From CAYPIE01 sp964410665 (lineage in GTDB: Bacteria > Planctomycetota > Planctomycetia > Gemmatales > Gemmataceae), in assembly GCA_964410665.1 (NCBI GenBank), contig CAYPIE010000041.1, forward strand, positions 1 to 50,526: a stretch of DNA of 50,526 nucleotides. The letters run 5' to 3'. A program made the translations under genes and the position numbers. Each line of letters begins with the position of its first letter. Positions within the stretch are counted from its first letter, which is position 1. The notes under the pieces were generated by a model. The model ran no database searches and was not told where the DNA came from. It worked only from the letters and a program-made list of their open reading frames with translations. Below are positions 19,801 through 27,036 of the stretch, piece after piece.

Positions 19801-19896
19801 AAGAAACTCTTCCCCGGTCATCTCGTAGACGACCGGACGAGCATTGCCGTGACGTAGTTCAAGCCATACCGTCGGCAGGGGTGCCGCTGAAGCCAT
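13888..19896 (-). CDS. Giant FHA/coiled-coil/pseudokinase protein
   Basis: About 2002 residues. Residues 8-110 are an FHA-like fold (EEFLVGSVPGCDLRLPG ... VIVNGAPIS), but the conserved Arg of the GR motif is Ser and the Ser of the SxxH motif is missing, so phosphothreonine binding is doubtful. A proline-rich, charged linker runs to about 205. From there to about 1640 the sequence is almost pure Glu/Gln/Arg/Leu coiled coil, with ERDLPxR-type repeats that put a proline at intervals. The last 360 residues form a kinase-like domain with the same N-terminal helical module as the adjacent kinase. In it, the Lys strand reads VVLRHL, HRD is HGH (about 1842) and DFG is GLG, so it is a pseudokinase. 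ATG 19896 is chosen because the FHA domain starts there; an upstream ATG at 20169 overlaps the kinase gene. It is probably a cytoplasmic scaffold. Confidence 0.85.
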   Translation of the reverse strand: MASAAPLPTVWLELRHGNARPVVYEMTGEEFLVGSVPGCDLRLPGTGLPPVICVFHRNPDGVRIRKLSPALPVIVNGAPISQHTPVRLHGGDTVTLGAVDLLLDVQQPAPTPRETPLASPRLVPLPAEGHSESAAVVRRDGGSTGSTAKPNMKKDPTFHRREPRNPAGREPTSLRDSATGRSAASEPMTPEHRSPPIESQLATQELLELREQVRKFEERKQRFEADEQARLHDWRQRQQDIEAQRQEFDRRQHELAAQRQDLNHRQRELEAQRQDFQQQHQDVDSQRQEINRLYQELEQRQRQLNEQARELEADRTHWYRRRQEVERECAQLRQGAAETMQTARHELEVQEQALAQRQQELRQQESEFQALEERLTHRQTNLAATETQLGQLEASLERREKDLRRLEREIAETESGFRGREEEIARRAEQLQAHEGALAELEHTLQHRQSALEQRERDLPNRDQEVAALRAQLAEQSHSFQTEQRQYEEDLTGLRAQLAEQGRQLHLEQQQREDAVSQLQGQLSQAENALHARTNEWRERVSQLEVQERSLQEWEATLRERERDLPRREAELTELRNQLGQQASQLRAETQTRLQELDAREHQLHQTEASRQRREETLRQREAELETRFAELTQREQALPSRTAELTDLRARLAAQTEALSTREQEFDHRQRDLMHREAEFRQRERDLPSREEALRRREAELDNERMRWEEREREFRERVQQHTQAEQALNQRASELRDSERDLPRRAQELEEQQAELRERENILNHLRDELDRRQQELVEREQQLSETRDQQTVERDDLAEMRRQLETLRGELHARYQDRREELQRQQDSLHRELEELQQRRGDLEGEVHKRTHELEHEYRQRVAQLEQDHQERLRLRLEELEQQKLQNARELERRRQQLEEEAASQLRERQQSLQQMQESLRDAAHKLQQQRSQIQSELEQRETSLQAEWGERLQNVETREQELESQLRSIESQKQELEQTSRELEVRTSTLEGQRAEYERAKSQFESQSTWQEEQHTERSRVLEEREAELTQFEARLQSDKQTLEQKTQQYQSDLARLDRWQANLEQKQRQMQERVKEVDLRFEQLQRDSREFEEQIRTLDEQREQLRSESERIHKLRAEQEIATAKVAERTAQLEGQQAMLAALRTRLERTREEVQRERLELSEQRTRQEETAQELQAKAEELEQLRSSLANETQGHDQERKLFEERSQNLQSASTQLRELQQRLSQQESRLREREEELDRRATDHAEQSGLMRSRAQQIMEVQERLEADRRAIREREQELQQAEQARQSLQEQLRRRGEELTRRSEELDQREQSLTQSKEELNGVRQQYDQEQEEARNQASRLRQDLEDRSGELEQLAEALKQREDNLRRQVDRLKEAGQTIAGERKALFEARARWEAEQREAQVRIEQVREELHRFRNSLLQEASTLQSQLPELEERCRLALERLQQAREQLRSHLSEMHEYSRQSQEDLEQLRTQVRGEVERLRTQEQNLQRARAEHRLAVTAFRQQLIDWQARVAEMKQLLAHGETRLEQRQAAIDQAARQVDDSQKQLAEQAEQLREQQREVDERRNDMVRHLGDLRNWYRQKLRELVEQREVESTGNEPAQILPLHHADGEAGQPQALHGSGTNEADDERAILSLEEELDPGDRNLGDLLRSLELVDKDTLFALWREGHRQRKSLRQVLLASGVLTLYQLALMEAGNFDALMLGPLRVVDRIRVTPQEVLYRVFDPRVPDGSNGPRGIVVLRHLAEAELHDAVHPDEYRSRFTAAAALRHPNLATTLEVLDIQGRPAVLQEWLTGVPSNDWAPTAATAGVWFRLVWQAAQGLHLIHQAGLVHGHLRPESFILTEQGTVKLTGLGEPAWLRTPTNDPGSDSRKPAEAPVVSDAETGEPTVASDLKALGRVIAGWILLAPRRKNSKTKPLPEDLLAIPRKLGFPLETDTSATPAEEIFPDAARLLQELERVGNRIPAHNDAWEKLLAHVRDHASEGVFSRRQSA

Positions 19897-20087
19897 GGTT
19901 TGTGCGGGGGAGCTAGAGGCGCGGGGCTTGACGAGGAGGACGACCGTCCGTGAACCGCTTCCGCCGTCAAGGGCTTGCCGAGCCCGCAGGGTCCACCAAG
20001 GCGGATCCGTAGGCGGATTGGAACGGATTTGCGGCGGATTGACAAGCCGAGATCGGGCGGCGGGGGTAAACGAGGGCGATGGACCGA

Positions 20088-21401
20088 CTAACGCAACCAG
20101 GTCGCCAGCCCAAAGGTGAGGGCAATCACCAGCAATACCCCGCCGAAAACCAACAGAAACTGCAGCCACACCGGCCAGCCAGCCGCACGCTCGGCCGAAG
20201 CCGGGGGGTGGTCCAGGCCACCATCTTGACTCGCCTCGGCTCCGATCATCGGCACCGATTCCAGACCGCCTCCCGCGGCGATATAGGCACGCTCAGCTTC
20301 TTGTATGATCGCCGGAGTAATATGCACACAGATCGGGTCCATGGGCAATGCTCGATCCCGCCGGGCCCAGGGATGTAATACCTCCATCACCTCTTCGGCC
20401 GAGGCGTAGCGATCGCGCGGCGATTTCGCCATCAAATGATCCACGATCCGGGCAAACTCAATAGGGATGACTGGGTTGATGGCACTTGGCAACGGCGGGA
20501 GTTCTTTGCGATGTCGCCGCATCTTCTCTTGGGCAGTTCCCTCGGGAAATGGCGGTTGCCCGGTCAAGGCGTGATACATCGAGCAGCCCATTGCATAAAG
20601 ATCGGCCCGTCCGTCAATACGGGTGGAATCGACCACTTGCTCGGGAGCGATATAGTCCATGGTACCGAGCACATAGCCACGCCCTCCAACGATGGCCTGA
20701 TCGGCGTTCTGGTCCTCTTGGTAAGCCAGCGCCATGCCCAGATCGAGCAGCTTGGCATGCACCTTGGGAGTGATCATAATGTTGGAAGGCTTCAGATCGC
20801 GATGGATCAGTCCCTTGGCGTGGGCATGAGCCAAGGCATCGGCGACCTCGACAAACAACCGGGCGGTTCGCTCGACACTCAGATGCCCTTCTTGGTGAAT
20901 GACACGAGTCAGGGTCTGGCCACGAATATACTCCATGGCGATAAAGTACACCCCTTCAATCACACCGGTGGTGTAGGTGCGCATGATGTGGGGATGTCGC
21001 ACCCGCTGACAGAGATCCATTTCCCGACGAAAGCGGATCAGGGTGCGGACTTCTTGTTCGGCTTTTCGCTTGGGCAACACCTTGAGAGCTACCAGGCGAT
21101 TCTTGTGACGATCGGCGGCCAGATAGACCGTGCTGACGCCCCCCCGCCCCACCGGTGCCAAGATGTGATAGGGCCCGAGCACCAGGCCCTGCCAAATACC
21201 GCGACGCAGGGTTGTCGCTTGAAAATGCGTCAAAACTCCGGAAGATGTCCAATACTCGGCCAACCGATCGGCATCACCAATCGTCTTGGGTAGAGCCGCA
21301 CAATGGGTGTCCAGTTCGGCCTCGTTGAGCAACCCCGAGCGTTGCAAGGCCTGCACAAAGGCCTCGATCGAACCAGGGGTTGCAACCGTCGTGGCGGACA
21401 T
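20088..21401 (-). CDS. Membrane-anchored Ser/Thr protein kinase
   Basis: A Hanks-type kinase of 437 residues. Residues 1-75 form a helical module (SGLLNEAELD, SGVLTHFQATTL) often found before planctomycete kinase domains. The catalytic domain follows, with a glycine loop GRGGVSTVYLA (85-95), VALKVL with Lys107, HRDLKPSN (200-207), DLG in place of DFG (220-222) and the APE motif in YIAPEQ. All catalytic residues are present, so it is likely active. One membrane helix near the C-terminus (WLQFLLVFGGVLLVIALTF) anchors it, with only a few residues beyond. ATG 21401 is preceded by GAGGAG. The giant FHA/pseudokinase gene begins 191 bases downstream on the same strand, suggesting joint expression. 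Confidence 0.9.
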   Translation of the reverse strand: MSATTVATPGSIEAFVQALQRSGLLNEAELDTHCAALPKTIGDADRLAEYWTSSGVLTHFQATTLRRGIWQGLVLGPYHILAPVGRGGVSTVYLAADRHKNRLVALKVLPKRKAEQEVRTLIRFRREMDLCQRVRHPHIMRTYTTGVIEGVYFIAMEYIRGQTLTRVIHQEGHLSVERTARLFVEVADALAHAHAKGLIHRDLKPSNIMITPKVHAKLLDLGMALAYQEDQNADQAIVGGRGYVLGTMDYIAPEQVVDSTRIDGRADLYAMGCSMYHALTGQPPFPEGTAQEKMRRHRKELPPLPSAINPVIPIEFARIVDHLMAKSPRDRYASAEEVMEVLHPWARRDRALPMDPICVHITPAIIQEAERAYIAAGGGLESVPMIGAEASQDGGLDHPPASAERAAGWPVWLQFLLVFGGVLLVIALTFGLATWLR

Positions 21402-21748
21402 GCTCTCCTCAGTCCTCCCCCAGCGACAACGGAGATGAAACGATCCCTGGTCACGCAGCGATGGTCCCAACTGTTAGTTTAACGGCTGTGCTGGATGCTT
21501 GGATACGGAATTCTTTTCTACGATGGATTGGGGCATTTGGCTAGCCAACGGAGTGCGGTCGCCGCCCGGGTGAGCGATAGAAGTGCCATGGCGACTTGCC
21601 TTGGCGGAGGTTGTGGGGAAGGATGAACTGCAAAGCGCTTGGCGGCGCCAACCTTCGAGCGACTGCCCAGCCGTGCTTGTCAGCGGGTCGGTTCGGTTCA
21701 TAAGATAATAATGTTTCTTTCCGGCTGTTACAGCGAGGATTGACTCCC

Positions 21749-23290
21749 ATGCGTTGCATCGTGGTGTGGTTACTCGGGCTGATCGGATGGGGATTTCCTG
21801 AAATCGGACACGGCCAGGAGCGGGCAACCCCGCCCGCTACGCCTTCCGCCGCCCGCGAGGGCTCTCCGGCCCGCTACGCCGAGCGGGCCCGTCAGGAGCT
21901 TGCTCAGCAAATCCCCCGCCTGGGCAATCCCCGCTTTGTTGTCCGCGAAGAAGCTCAGCGACGCCTGTTCCAGGCTGGTCCCGAAGCTCTACCCCTGTTA
22001 CGCAAGGCAGCGGCCTCTTCGGATCCAGAGATCCGGTCTCGGGTGGTCGAGTTGGTCCGTTACTTTGAGGATCTGACCGAGAACGAACGCCTGCTCGAGG
22101 CGCCGCGGCTTCGTCTCGATTTCCAAAAGAAACCGCTCCGCGAGGCCGTCCAAACACTGGCCCAGCAAACCGGCTTGCCCCTCGAGCTCGACGCCGATCA
22201 GGTCCCCAATCCGCAACGTCCGATTACTGTGCAAACCGAGGCGTTGCCACTCTGGCAAGCCATCGATCGCTTCTATGCGGCAACCGGGCTGCGTGAGGTG
22301 CCAGCCCCCAATTCGAATGGAGCCCAGTCGCAAGTCTACTTGGGCGGCAACATGATCCGCTCCACTGCGTACTACCGCCGTCCCAGCGGTCCGCAAAAAA
22401 TTCTGCTCGCTCCGGGTAAATTCCGCGGCGTCCGCGATGCCGGCAGCACCGCCGTCCGCATCCGCGCGATTCCTCGGGCAGAACTCCACGACCCCTTACC
22501 TACCCATAGCGGTTCTGAAATCACCTTTGGTTTGGATGTGCGGGCAGCACCACCGTTGAATGCCAGCAAAGTCATTGGAGTACAAATCGAGAAAGCCTTC
22601 GATCAGCACGGCCTGCCCGTGCGTCAATCGCATACCGCAGCCTCGATCCTCGGTGGGGATGGAACGGTGTACTACAACAATGTTGGTGGCCAAGCTCTGG
22701 TCCAGACCGCCTGGCCGGCAGCAGGGACGAGCTTCGCCAGTCATCCGCATCAGATCCCGGTCACCGTGCGAACCACGCGACGCGATGTACAGCTCCTCCG
22801 CGAGGTGGTTGGCTTGGTCGCTCTTCGTGTGCAAGGGCAGTCGCACCAACTGCTCCGCATCGACGAACTCCACAAACAAACTGCCAACACGACCTTCCAA
22901 GTAGAGGGAATTACCGTTCAGATCGTCAACATTCTGAAGAAATCGAACGATCGCTACTCGCTCCAGATTAAACTGGAGTACTCGATGAACCAGAACAACC
23001 CTGCCATCGCCAATCTTGGCGTCAACCCGTTTGGCCCCGGGTCGGATCCTGCCGCCACCTCGATTGAGTCCCCCGAACTGACCATCCTCGACGGCAAGGG
23101 AAATGCCTTGACCGAACGCACCTCGGGCAGTTCTCGCTCCTCGTTTAATGGCGTGGTCATCCGGCAATCCAAAACGTTTCTTTACCAGCAAGCCGAAGGC
23201 CAGGGGATCCCCGAAACCCTGGTTCTTAGCGGTCGCAAACCTTTTGTGCTCCGCGTCCCGTTTCGTTTGAAAAATGTACCGCTGCAGTGA
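21749..23290 (+). CDS. Secreted protein with HEAT-like and STN-like regions
   Basis: The 513-residue product begins with a signal peptide (MRCIVVWLLGLIGWG, then a small-residue cleavage zone ending near HGQ). Residues 40-105 contain a HEAT-like segment (REEAQRRLFQAGPEALPLLR, DPEIRSRVVELVRYF). Residues 110-180 resemble the short N-terminal (STN)-like domain of secretins and TonB receptors: LRLDFQKKPLREAVQTLAQQ. The remainder is unassigned, beta-rich, with conserved Trp and Tyr residues. I do not recognise a complete family. ATG 21749 has GAGG (21735-21738) upstream. It is divergent from the kinase gene, 347 bases between starts, and is followed by a strong terminator. Confidence 0.7.
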   Translation: MRCIVVWLLGLIGWGFPEIGHGQERATPPATPSAAREGSPARYAERARQELAQQIPRLGNPRFVVREEAQRRLFQAGPEALPLLRKAAASSDPEIRSRVVELVRYFEDLTENERLLEAPRLRLDFQKKPLREAVQTLAQQTGLPLELDADQVPNPQRPITVQTEALPLWQAIDRFYAATGLREVPAPNSNGAQSQVYLGGNMIRSTAYYRRPSGPQKILLAPGKFRGVRDAGSTAVRIRAIPRAELHDPLPTHSGSEITFGLDVRAAPPLNASKVIGVQIEKAFDQHGLPVRQSHTAASILGGDGTVYYNNVGGQALVQTAWPAAGTSFASHPHQIPVTVRTTRRDVQLLREVVGLVALRVQGQSHQLLRIDELHKQTANTTFQVEGITVQIVNILKKSNDRYSLQIKLEYSMNQNNPAIANLGVNPFGPGSDPAATSIESPELTILDGKGNALTERTSGSSRSSFNGVVIRQSKTFLYQQAEGQGIPETLVLSGRKPFVLRVPFRLKNVPLQ

Positions 23291-23378
23291 CGGCCAACTA
23301 GAAAAAATTACAAACTCGCGTTGACAAGCCGAGCCGATCGAGCGATATTCCTTCTGTTCGGCCTCTTCTCTGTTCCGG

Positions 23379-23418
23379 CCCCGTTACCAAGCTCCCCGCT
23401 CTGGTAACGGGGTTTTTT
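23379..23418 (+). terminator. Intrinsic terminator after the secreted HEAT/STN-like gene
   Basis: CCCCGTTACC (23379-23388) and GGTAACGGGG (23403-23412) form a perfect 10-bp stem with a 14-base loop, followed at once by six T (23413-23418). This is the classic Rho-independent form. It ends transcription of the gene stopping at 23290, about 90 bases upstream. Confidence 0.9.
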
Positions 23419-23602
23419 CTTGACNNNNNNNNNNNNNNNNNNNNNNNNNNNNNNNNNNNNNNNNNNNNNNNNNNNNNNNNNNNNNNNNNNNNNNNNNNNN
23501 NNNNNNNNNNNNNNNNNNNNNNNNCTTTCTGGCAAGGGTTTTTTCTTGACCTTTCTGGCAAGGGTTTTTTCTTGACCTTTCTGGCAAGGGTTTTTTCTTG
23601 AC
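23413..23602. repeat. Tandem 26-bp T-rich repeats flanking an assembly gap
   Basis: After a 100-base run of N (23425-23524), three identical 26-bp units follow head to tail: 23525-23550, 23551-23576 and 23577-23602. Each contains CTGGCAAGGG, a T6 tract and CTTGAC. The sequence just before the gap (CTCTGGTAACGGGG, T6, CTTGAC) is a diverged first unit that shares its T-tract with the terminator. The gap is probably unresolved because the array is repetitive. Its true copy number is unknown. Confidence 0.85.
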
Positions 23603-23805
23603 CTTCGCTTTTGTGATTTATCCAGGTTCTCTTGCGCGCATTCTGATGAACCCTTTTCTTCCACCTCCAGTGCTAGGTACTCCATCCCCTCAGTTGTGAT
23701 TGACACCTTGCTAGCCAACTTGCTACATCAGGCAAACGCACTCCAATCCACCGGCTGTTGGGCGGGTTGGTACGCATTGCATTCGATCAATCGTGGGTAG
23801 ACCGC
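23603..23805. other. Spacer before a glycosyltransferase gene
   Basis: No gene is supported here. It holds the tail of the repeat region and the presumed leader of the downstream gene. I see no clear promoter or second terminator. Confidence 0.4.
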
Positions 23806-24885
23806 ATGCCTCGGCCTGAACCCCCTGACGCGATCGCTGTCCCTGCGGTCCCACAGCGAACCTGCCACGCTCCCACCAGCGTTGGGATCGTGGCGCCCGC
23901 TTGGTTACAGAGCATCGCGGACGATGAACCGATCGATGTATCTGTGTGTATCGCGAATTGGAATTGTCGCGACTATCTACGTGGTTGCCTGGAGTCGCTG
24001 CACGACCAACCTCAGGGAGTGCGTTTAGAGACCATCGTTGTCGATAACGGCTCAGGCGACGGCGCCGCCGACATGGTGCGACGGGAATTCCCCGAAGTCG
24101 TGCTGATTCGCAATCAAGAAAATCGAGGCTTCGCCCGCGCCAGCAACCAGGCCGCCGCAGTCGCCCGGGGCCATACGCTCTTTTTTCTGAACAACGACAC
24201 GTTGGTACCAGCGTTCACCCTCAAGCACTTACTCGACTTCGCACGCACCCATCCCGAGGTGGGGATGATCGGGCCACGCCTGCGCGATGGCGACGGCAAC
24301 CTGCAAATTTCTTACCGTGGCCGTCCAACGATTCCCGCGATGCTGCATCGCTTGCTGTTGCTCCGCTGGATTGGATTGTTTCGCCACGCTTATCGACGGT
24401 ATCGACGATCCACCTTCCAGGCAGGATCGGTCTGTCCGGTTGAAATGCTCATGGGCGCGGCGGTGTTGATTCCGCGTCACGTCTTCGAAGCCTGCGGCCG
24501 CTGGGATGAGGACTACCCGTTTGGGGGTGAGGATATCGACCTGTCGAATCGGGTGGGCCAAACCCATCCGCTCATCTATCTTCCTGAGGTCGAGATCACC
24601 CACTTTGGCCGAATTAGTTCCCGGCAAAACATCGAATTTGCCACGCCAAATGTCTTGATCGGTTACGTACACTATTTCCGCAAATCAGGCGCTTCTCCGA
24701 TCGCATTGACCTTGTACAAACTCCTGGTCACCTTGGATACCCCCTTGCAACTACTTAGCAAACTCGGCCAGTTCTGCTGGCGTCGTCTGTGCCGCCGCGC
24801 TGAACAGGCTCACCGTTCCTGGCTGGCGATACTGGGTCTGTGGCACTTTCTCCGCCTGGACCTTGGACGGTTTTGGCGTGCTTGA
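23806..24885 (+). CDS. Glycosyltransferase family 2 protein
   Basis: A 359-residue GT-A fold enzyme of family 2, transferring a sugar from a nucleotide donor. Motifs in order: VSVCIANWNCRDYL (about 46-59), VDNGSGDGAADMV (about 80-92), FLNNDTLVP (the metal-binding position usually DxD, about 127-135), MLMGAAVLIPRHVF, and GGEDIDLSNRV (about 242-252), which carries the acidic base. The pattern resembles rhamnosyltransferase-type enzymes of the WbbL group. The C-terminal 80 residues are basic and membrane-associated at most. ATG 23806 is the probable start; an upstream in-frame TTG at 23758 would add 16 residues. The acceptor is unknown. Confidence 0.85.
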   Translation: MPRPEPPDAIAVPAVPQRTCHAPTSVGIVAPAWLQSIADDEPIDVSVCIANWNCRDYLRGCLESLHDQPQGVRLETIVVDNGSGDGAADMVRREFPEVVLIRNQENRGFARASNQAAAVARGHTLFFLNNDTLVPAFTLKHLLDFARTHPEVGMIGPRLRDGDGNLQISYRGRPTIPAMLHRLLLLRWIGLFRHAYRRYRRSTFQAGSVCPVEMLMGAAVLIPRHVFEACGRWDEDYPFGGEDIDLSNRVGQTHPLIYLPEVEITHFGRISSRQNIEFATPNVLIGYVHYFRKSGASPIALTLYKLLVTLDTPLQLLSKLGQFCWRRLCRRAEQAHRSWLAILGLWHFLRLDLGRFWRA

Positions 24886-25401
24886 TCGATGGGCACGGCT
24901 CCAGGCAGACCACCGCGGGAATATCGCTCGGCAGTAAAGTAGCTGCTCCGCCCCCCTCTTTTCCAGTTTCTCATCGAACATGACCGCTGCGATGCTACGC
25001 AAGTGCCCTGCCGGTGGCATTGGAATGACCTATCGGGATCATCCGGATTTTACCAATCTTGAGGGAACTTTTTGACTTCCCAAGGCGTCTGACGTACGTT
25101 TCATCCGTTGTTCCACCGAGACCGCGTCCCCTCGGGTGGCCCGGTTATCGCCTGGAACACCGTCTGTTCATCCAAGCGATCGAGGTCTGGGAACTGCTTC
25201 ACTTGGCGGAACTCCTCAAATGGGGGCTCCACCAAGATCGTCGGGTCTGGGCCGTTCGCCAAAATGAAGGGGTGCGTTGATCGACCAGGTTCTCTCGTAA
25301 ACCCGGCCGACCCACCGTAGTCTTTGCTTCCATCTGGCTGACCGAACATCGACTGTGAGCGGCAAGCGAGTGTGCTCCGTCCCTACATCCTATCCCTCCC
25401 A
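24886..25401. other. Intergenic stretch with no assured gene
   Basis: More than 500 bases lie between two plus-strand genes. The only candidate is a minus-strand open frame, 25101-25349 (listed separately). Otherwise no structure was found. Confidence 0.4.
25101..25349 (-). CDS. Possible 82-residue hypothetical protein
   Basis: An ATG at 25349 opens 82 codons with codon use similar to real genes of the window and residues such as HPFILANGPDPTILVEPPF and EEFRQVKQFPDLDRL. No domain is recognised and no Shine-Dalgarno sequence is visible, so it could be chance or a gene remnant. Confidence 0.25.
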   Translation of the reverse strand: MFGQPDGSKDYGGSAGFTREPGRSTHPFILANGPDPTILVEPPFEEFRQVKQFPDLDRLDEQTVFQAITGPPEGTRSRWNNG

Positions 25402-26040
25402 ATGGAATTCGTTGTTATGGCCCAGTTGATGCCCGCCAGTACCACGTGGATCGTTGCCCCCAACCAGTCCGAGCTGGCGACCCCCAAGACAGATCTCGAT
25501 GACATTTCCGAAGTGGACATCGATGATTCGGGTGAACTGAGTACGATCCTTGAATTTGAGCGGGTGTTGAGTTACTCGGCCCAGGGAAATACCCGGTACG
25601 TGTCCAAACAGCGGGCCTTGTATGTACCCATCGAGGTCACTCAAGCGCTTCGAGTGGCGAAATTGCAGGTCTTGCTGGATATCGAGCACGCTCATCCTAG
25701 CGACCTGATTCTCCGACTGGCAGATCCGACGGGACGCAGTATTACCCTGATCCATCGCCTAGTCGACCTTGGTGCCAACTTCAGCCAAACCATTCTGGAT
25801 GATCAGGCGGACTCCCCAATCGACGAGGCCCTGGCTCCTTTCAAGGGGCAGTTCCAACCGCAAACCCGGCTCTCTTGGTTCGATGGCGTCCAGGCCCAGG
25901 GAACCTGGCATCTGATCGTTATAGATTTGTCCCGAGATCACTTTATCGGCAAAGTCAACCATGTGTCCCTGCAAATCCATGGGAAAGCGTCCACGGAAGC
26001 CCCCAGCGGGTCAACGTCTTCTCCAGAGGATCGCCGCTAG
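25402..26040 (+). CDS. P-domain (proprotein convertase-type) protein
   Basis: About 212 residues. Residues about 65-210 match the P/Homo B domain, the beta-barrel that follows subtilisin-like proteases: RALYVPIEVTQALRVAKLQ, HPSDLILRLADPTGRSITL and GTWHLIVIDLSRDHFIGKVN (PSDLxxxLxSPxGTxxxL then GxWxLxVxDxxxGxxGxL). There is no protease domain, so this is a stand-alone P domain. The N-terminal part is acidic with no clear signal peptide. The start is uncertain: GTG 25372, ATG 25402 or ATG 25417. The last 30 bases overlap the convergent beta-propeller gene. Confidence 0.7.
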   Translation: MEFVVMAQLMPASTTWIVAPNQSELATPKTDLDDISEVDIDDSGELSTILEFERVLSYSAQGNTRYVSKQRALYVPIEVTQALRVAKLQVLLDIEHAHPSDLILRLADPTGRSITLIHRLVDLGANFSQTILDDQADSPIDEALAPFKGQFQPQTRLSWFDGVQAQGTWHLIVIDLSRDHFIGKVNHVSLQIHGKASTEAPSGSTSSPEDRR

Positions 26041-27021
26041 CCATACTTGTGATGACTTCCCCGGTAGTTTCAGCCGTCGGAGTTGTGTCCCCTGAACATC
26101 GAAACAGATGACCGCCTGCTCGGTGGCTACCCAGACTCCCTCCCCCCCTGGGTCCATCACACAAGCAGTGGCCGGAAGGGCATGGCTGAACTCGAGCTTT
26201 CCCTGTTGAGAAAACCGCTGAATTGCTTTGCCCAGTAGAACGACCCAAACCGCGTCCGTTCGTGGGCATATGGCCAGGGAGAAAGGCGAACCCTGGTCCA
26301 GACCGAGATGGCAAACCGAGTTGCCTTGGTTGTCAAAGACCAACAGAGCATTCTCACTATTGTTGATATCCGGGTGTTCCCGAACGGCGACCCAGACATG
26401 TCCCGACTGCGGTGACACCGCCAAACAGGAAGCGCACCACTTGGTGATTTCCTGTTCGACGGTCACCTTGGTCGTGGCTAGATCGATCCGGACTAGCTTC
26501 CGCCCGGCCAACCACATCGCCTGGCCAACCGGATCGTAGGCAATGTCGAAGCCGGTCACATCGTAGGTGGCCAGCGGTTTGCCGCTTCGATCGAACACCC
26601 GCGTCTGACCGCTATCGATCCGGCCCTTGGTCGTTGTCACCCAGAGGTTTCCGGTCGCCGGATCCACCGCGAGTGCACTTGCGGCAAGGTCCGGCAAGCG
26701 AAGTCGTTGCGTACCGTAGAAATCCAGCTGGACAATCCGATTCCCCACATTTTCCGTCACCCAGATCCGCTTACCCTTCGGATCAACCGCAATCTTGTGA
26801 GGCGTCCCAATGGTTTCGCAGTTGTTGAATTGCGAAACCTGAAACAGGATTTGTCCCTGTGCCGTGACCGCAGTCAGGTGATCGCCATACCGCTGCTTGC
26901 CACGAAAGGCAGGATCGCAATTGTCCAAGATCAACAACACCGAGCGTGGCTCTGGGAGAACCGGTACGGCGATGGCGGTTCCAGCCAGCAAGCCCAGCAC
27001 CGTGCCATAAACGCTGCTCAT
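26011..27021 (-). CDS. Exported NHL/Vgb-type beta-propeller protein
   Basis: A 336-residue protein with an N-terminal signal peptide (GTVLGLLAGTAIAVPVLP) and about six blades of a beta-propeller. Repeats carry patterns like KIAVDPKGKRIWVTENVGNR, ALAVDPATGNLWVTTTKGR, DIAYDPVGQAMWLAGRKLV, LAVSPQSGHVWVAVREHPD and LAICPRTDAVWVVLLGKAI (xAVDPxxGxxWVxxxxxx). This resembles SMP-30, NHL and virginiamycin B lyase-like propellers; no catalytic set is evident. ATG 27021 has GAGGGGG upstream and lies 15 bases after the sulfatase stop, so the two are probably one transcript. Confidence 0.75.
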   Translation of the reverse strand: MSSVYGTVLGLLAGTAIAVPVLPEPRSVLLILDNCDPAFRGKQRYGDHLTAVTAQGQILFQVSQFNNCETIGTPHKIAVDPKGKRIWVTENVGNRIVQLDFYGTQRLRLPDLAASALAVDPATGNLWVTTTKGRIDSGQTRVFDRSGKPLATYDVTGFDIAYDPVGQAMWLAGRKLVRIDLATTKVTVEQEITKWCASCLAVSPQSGHVWVAVREHPDINNSENALLVFDNQGNSVCHLGLDQGSPFSLAICPRTDAVWVVLLGKAIQRFSQQGKLEFSHALPATACVMDPGGEGVWVATEQAVICFDVQGTQLRRLKLPGKSSQVWLAAILWRRR

Positions 27022-27036
27022 CCTTGCCCCCTCGAA

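Noticed and set aside
23413..23602. CRISPR array
   Set aside because: The repeats are head-to-tail 26-bp units with no variable spacers, so it is a simple tandem array.
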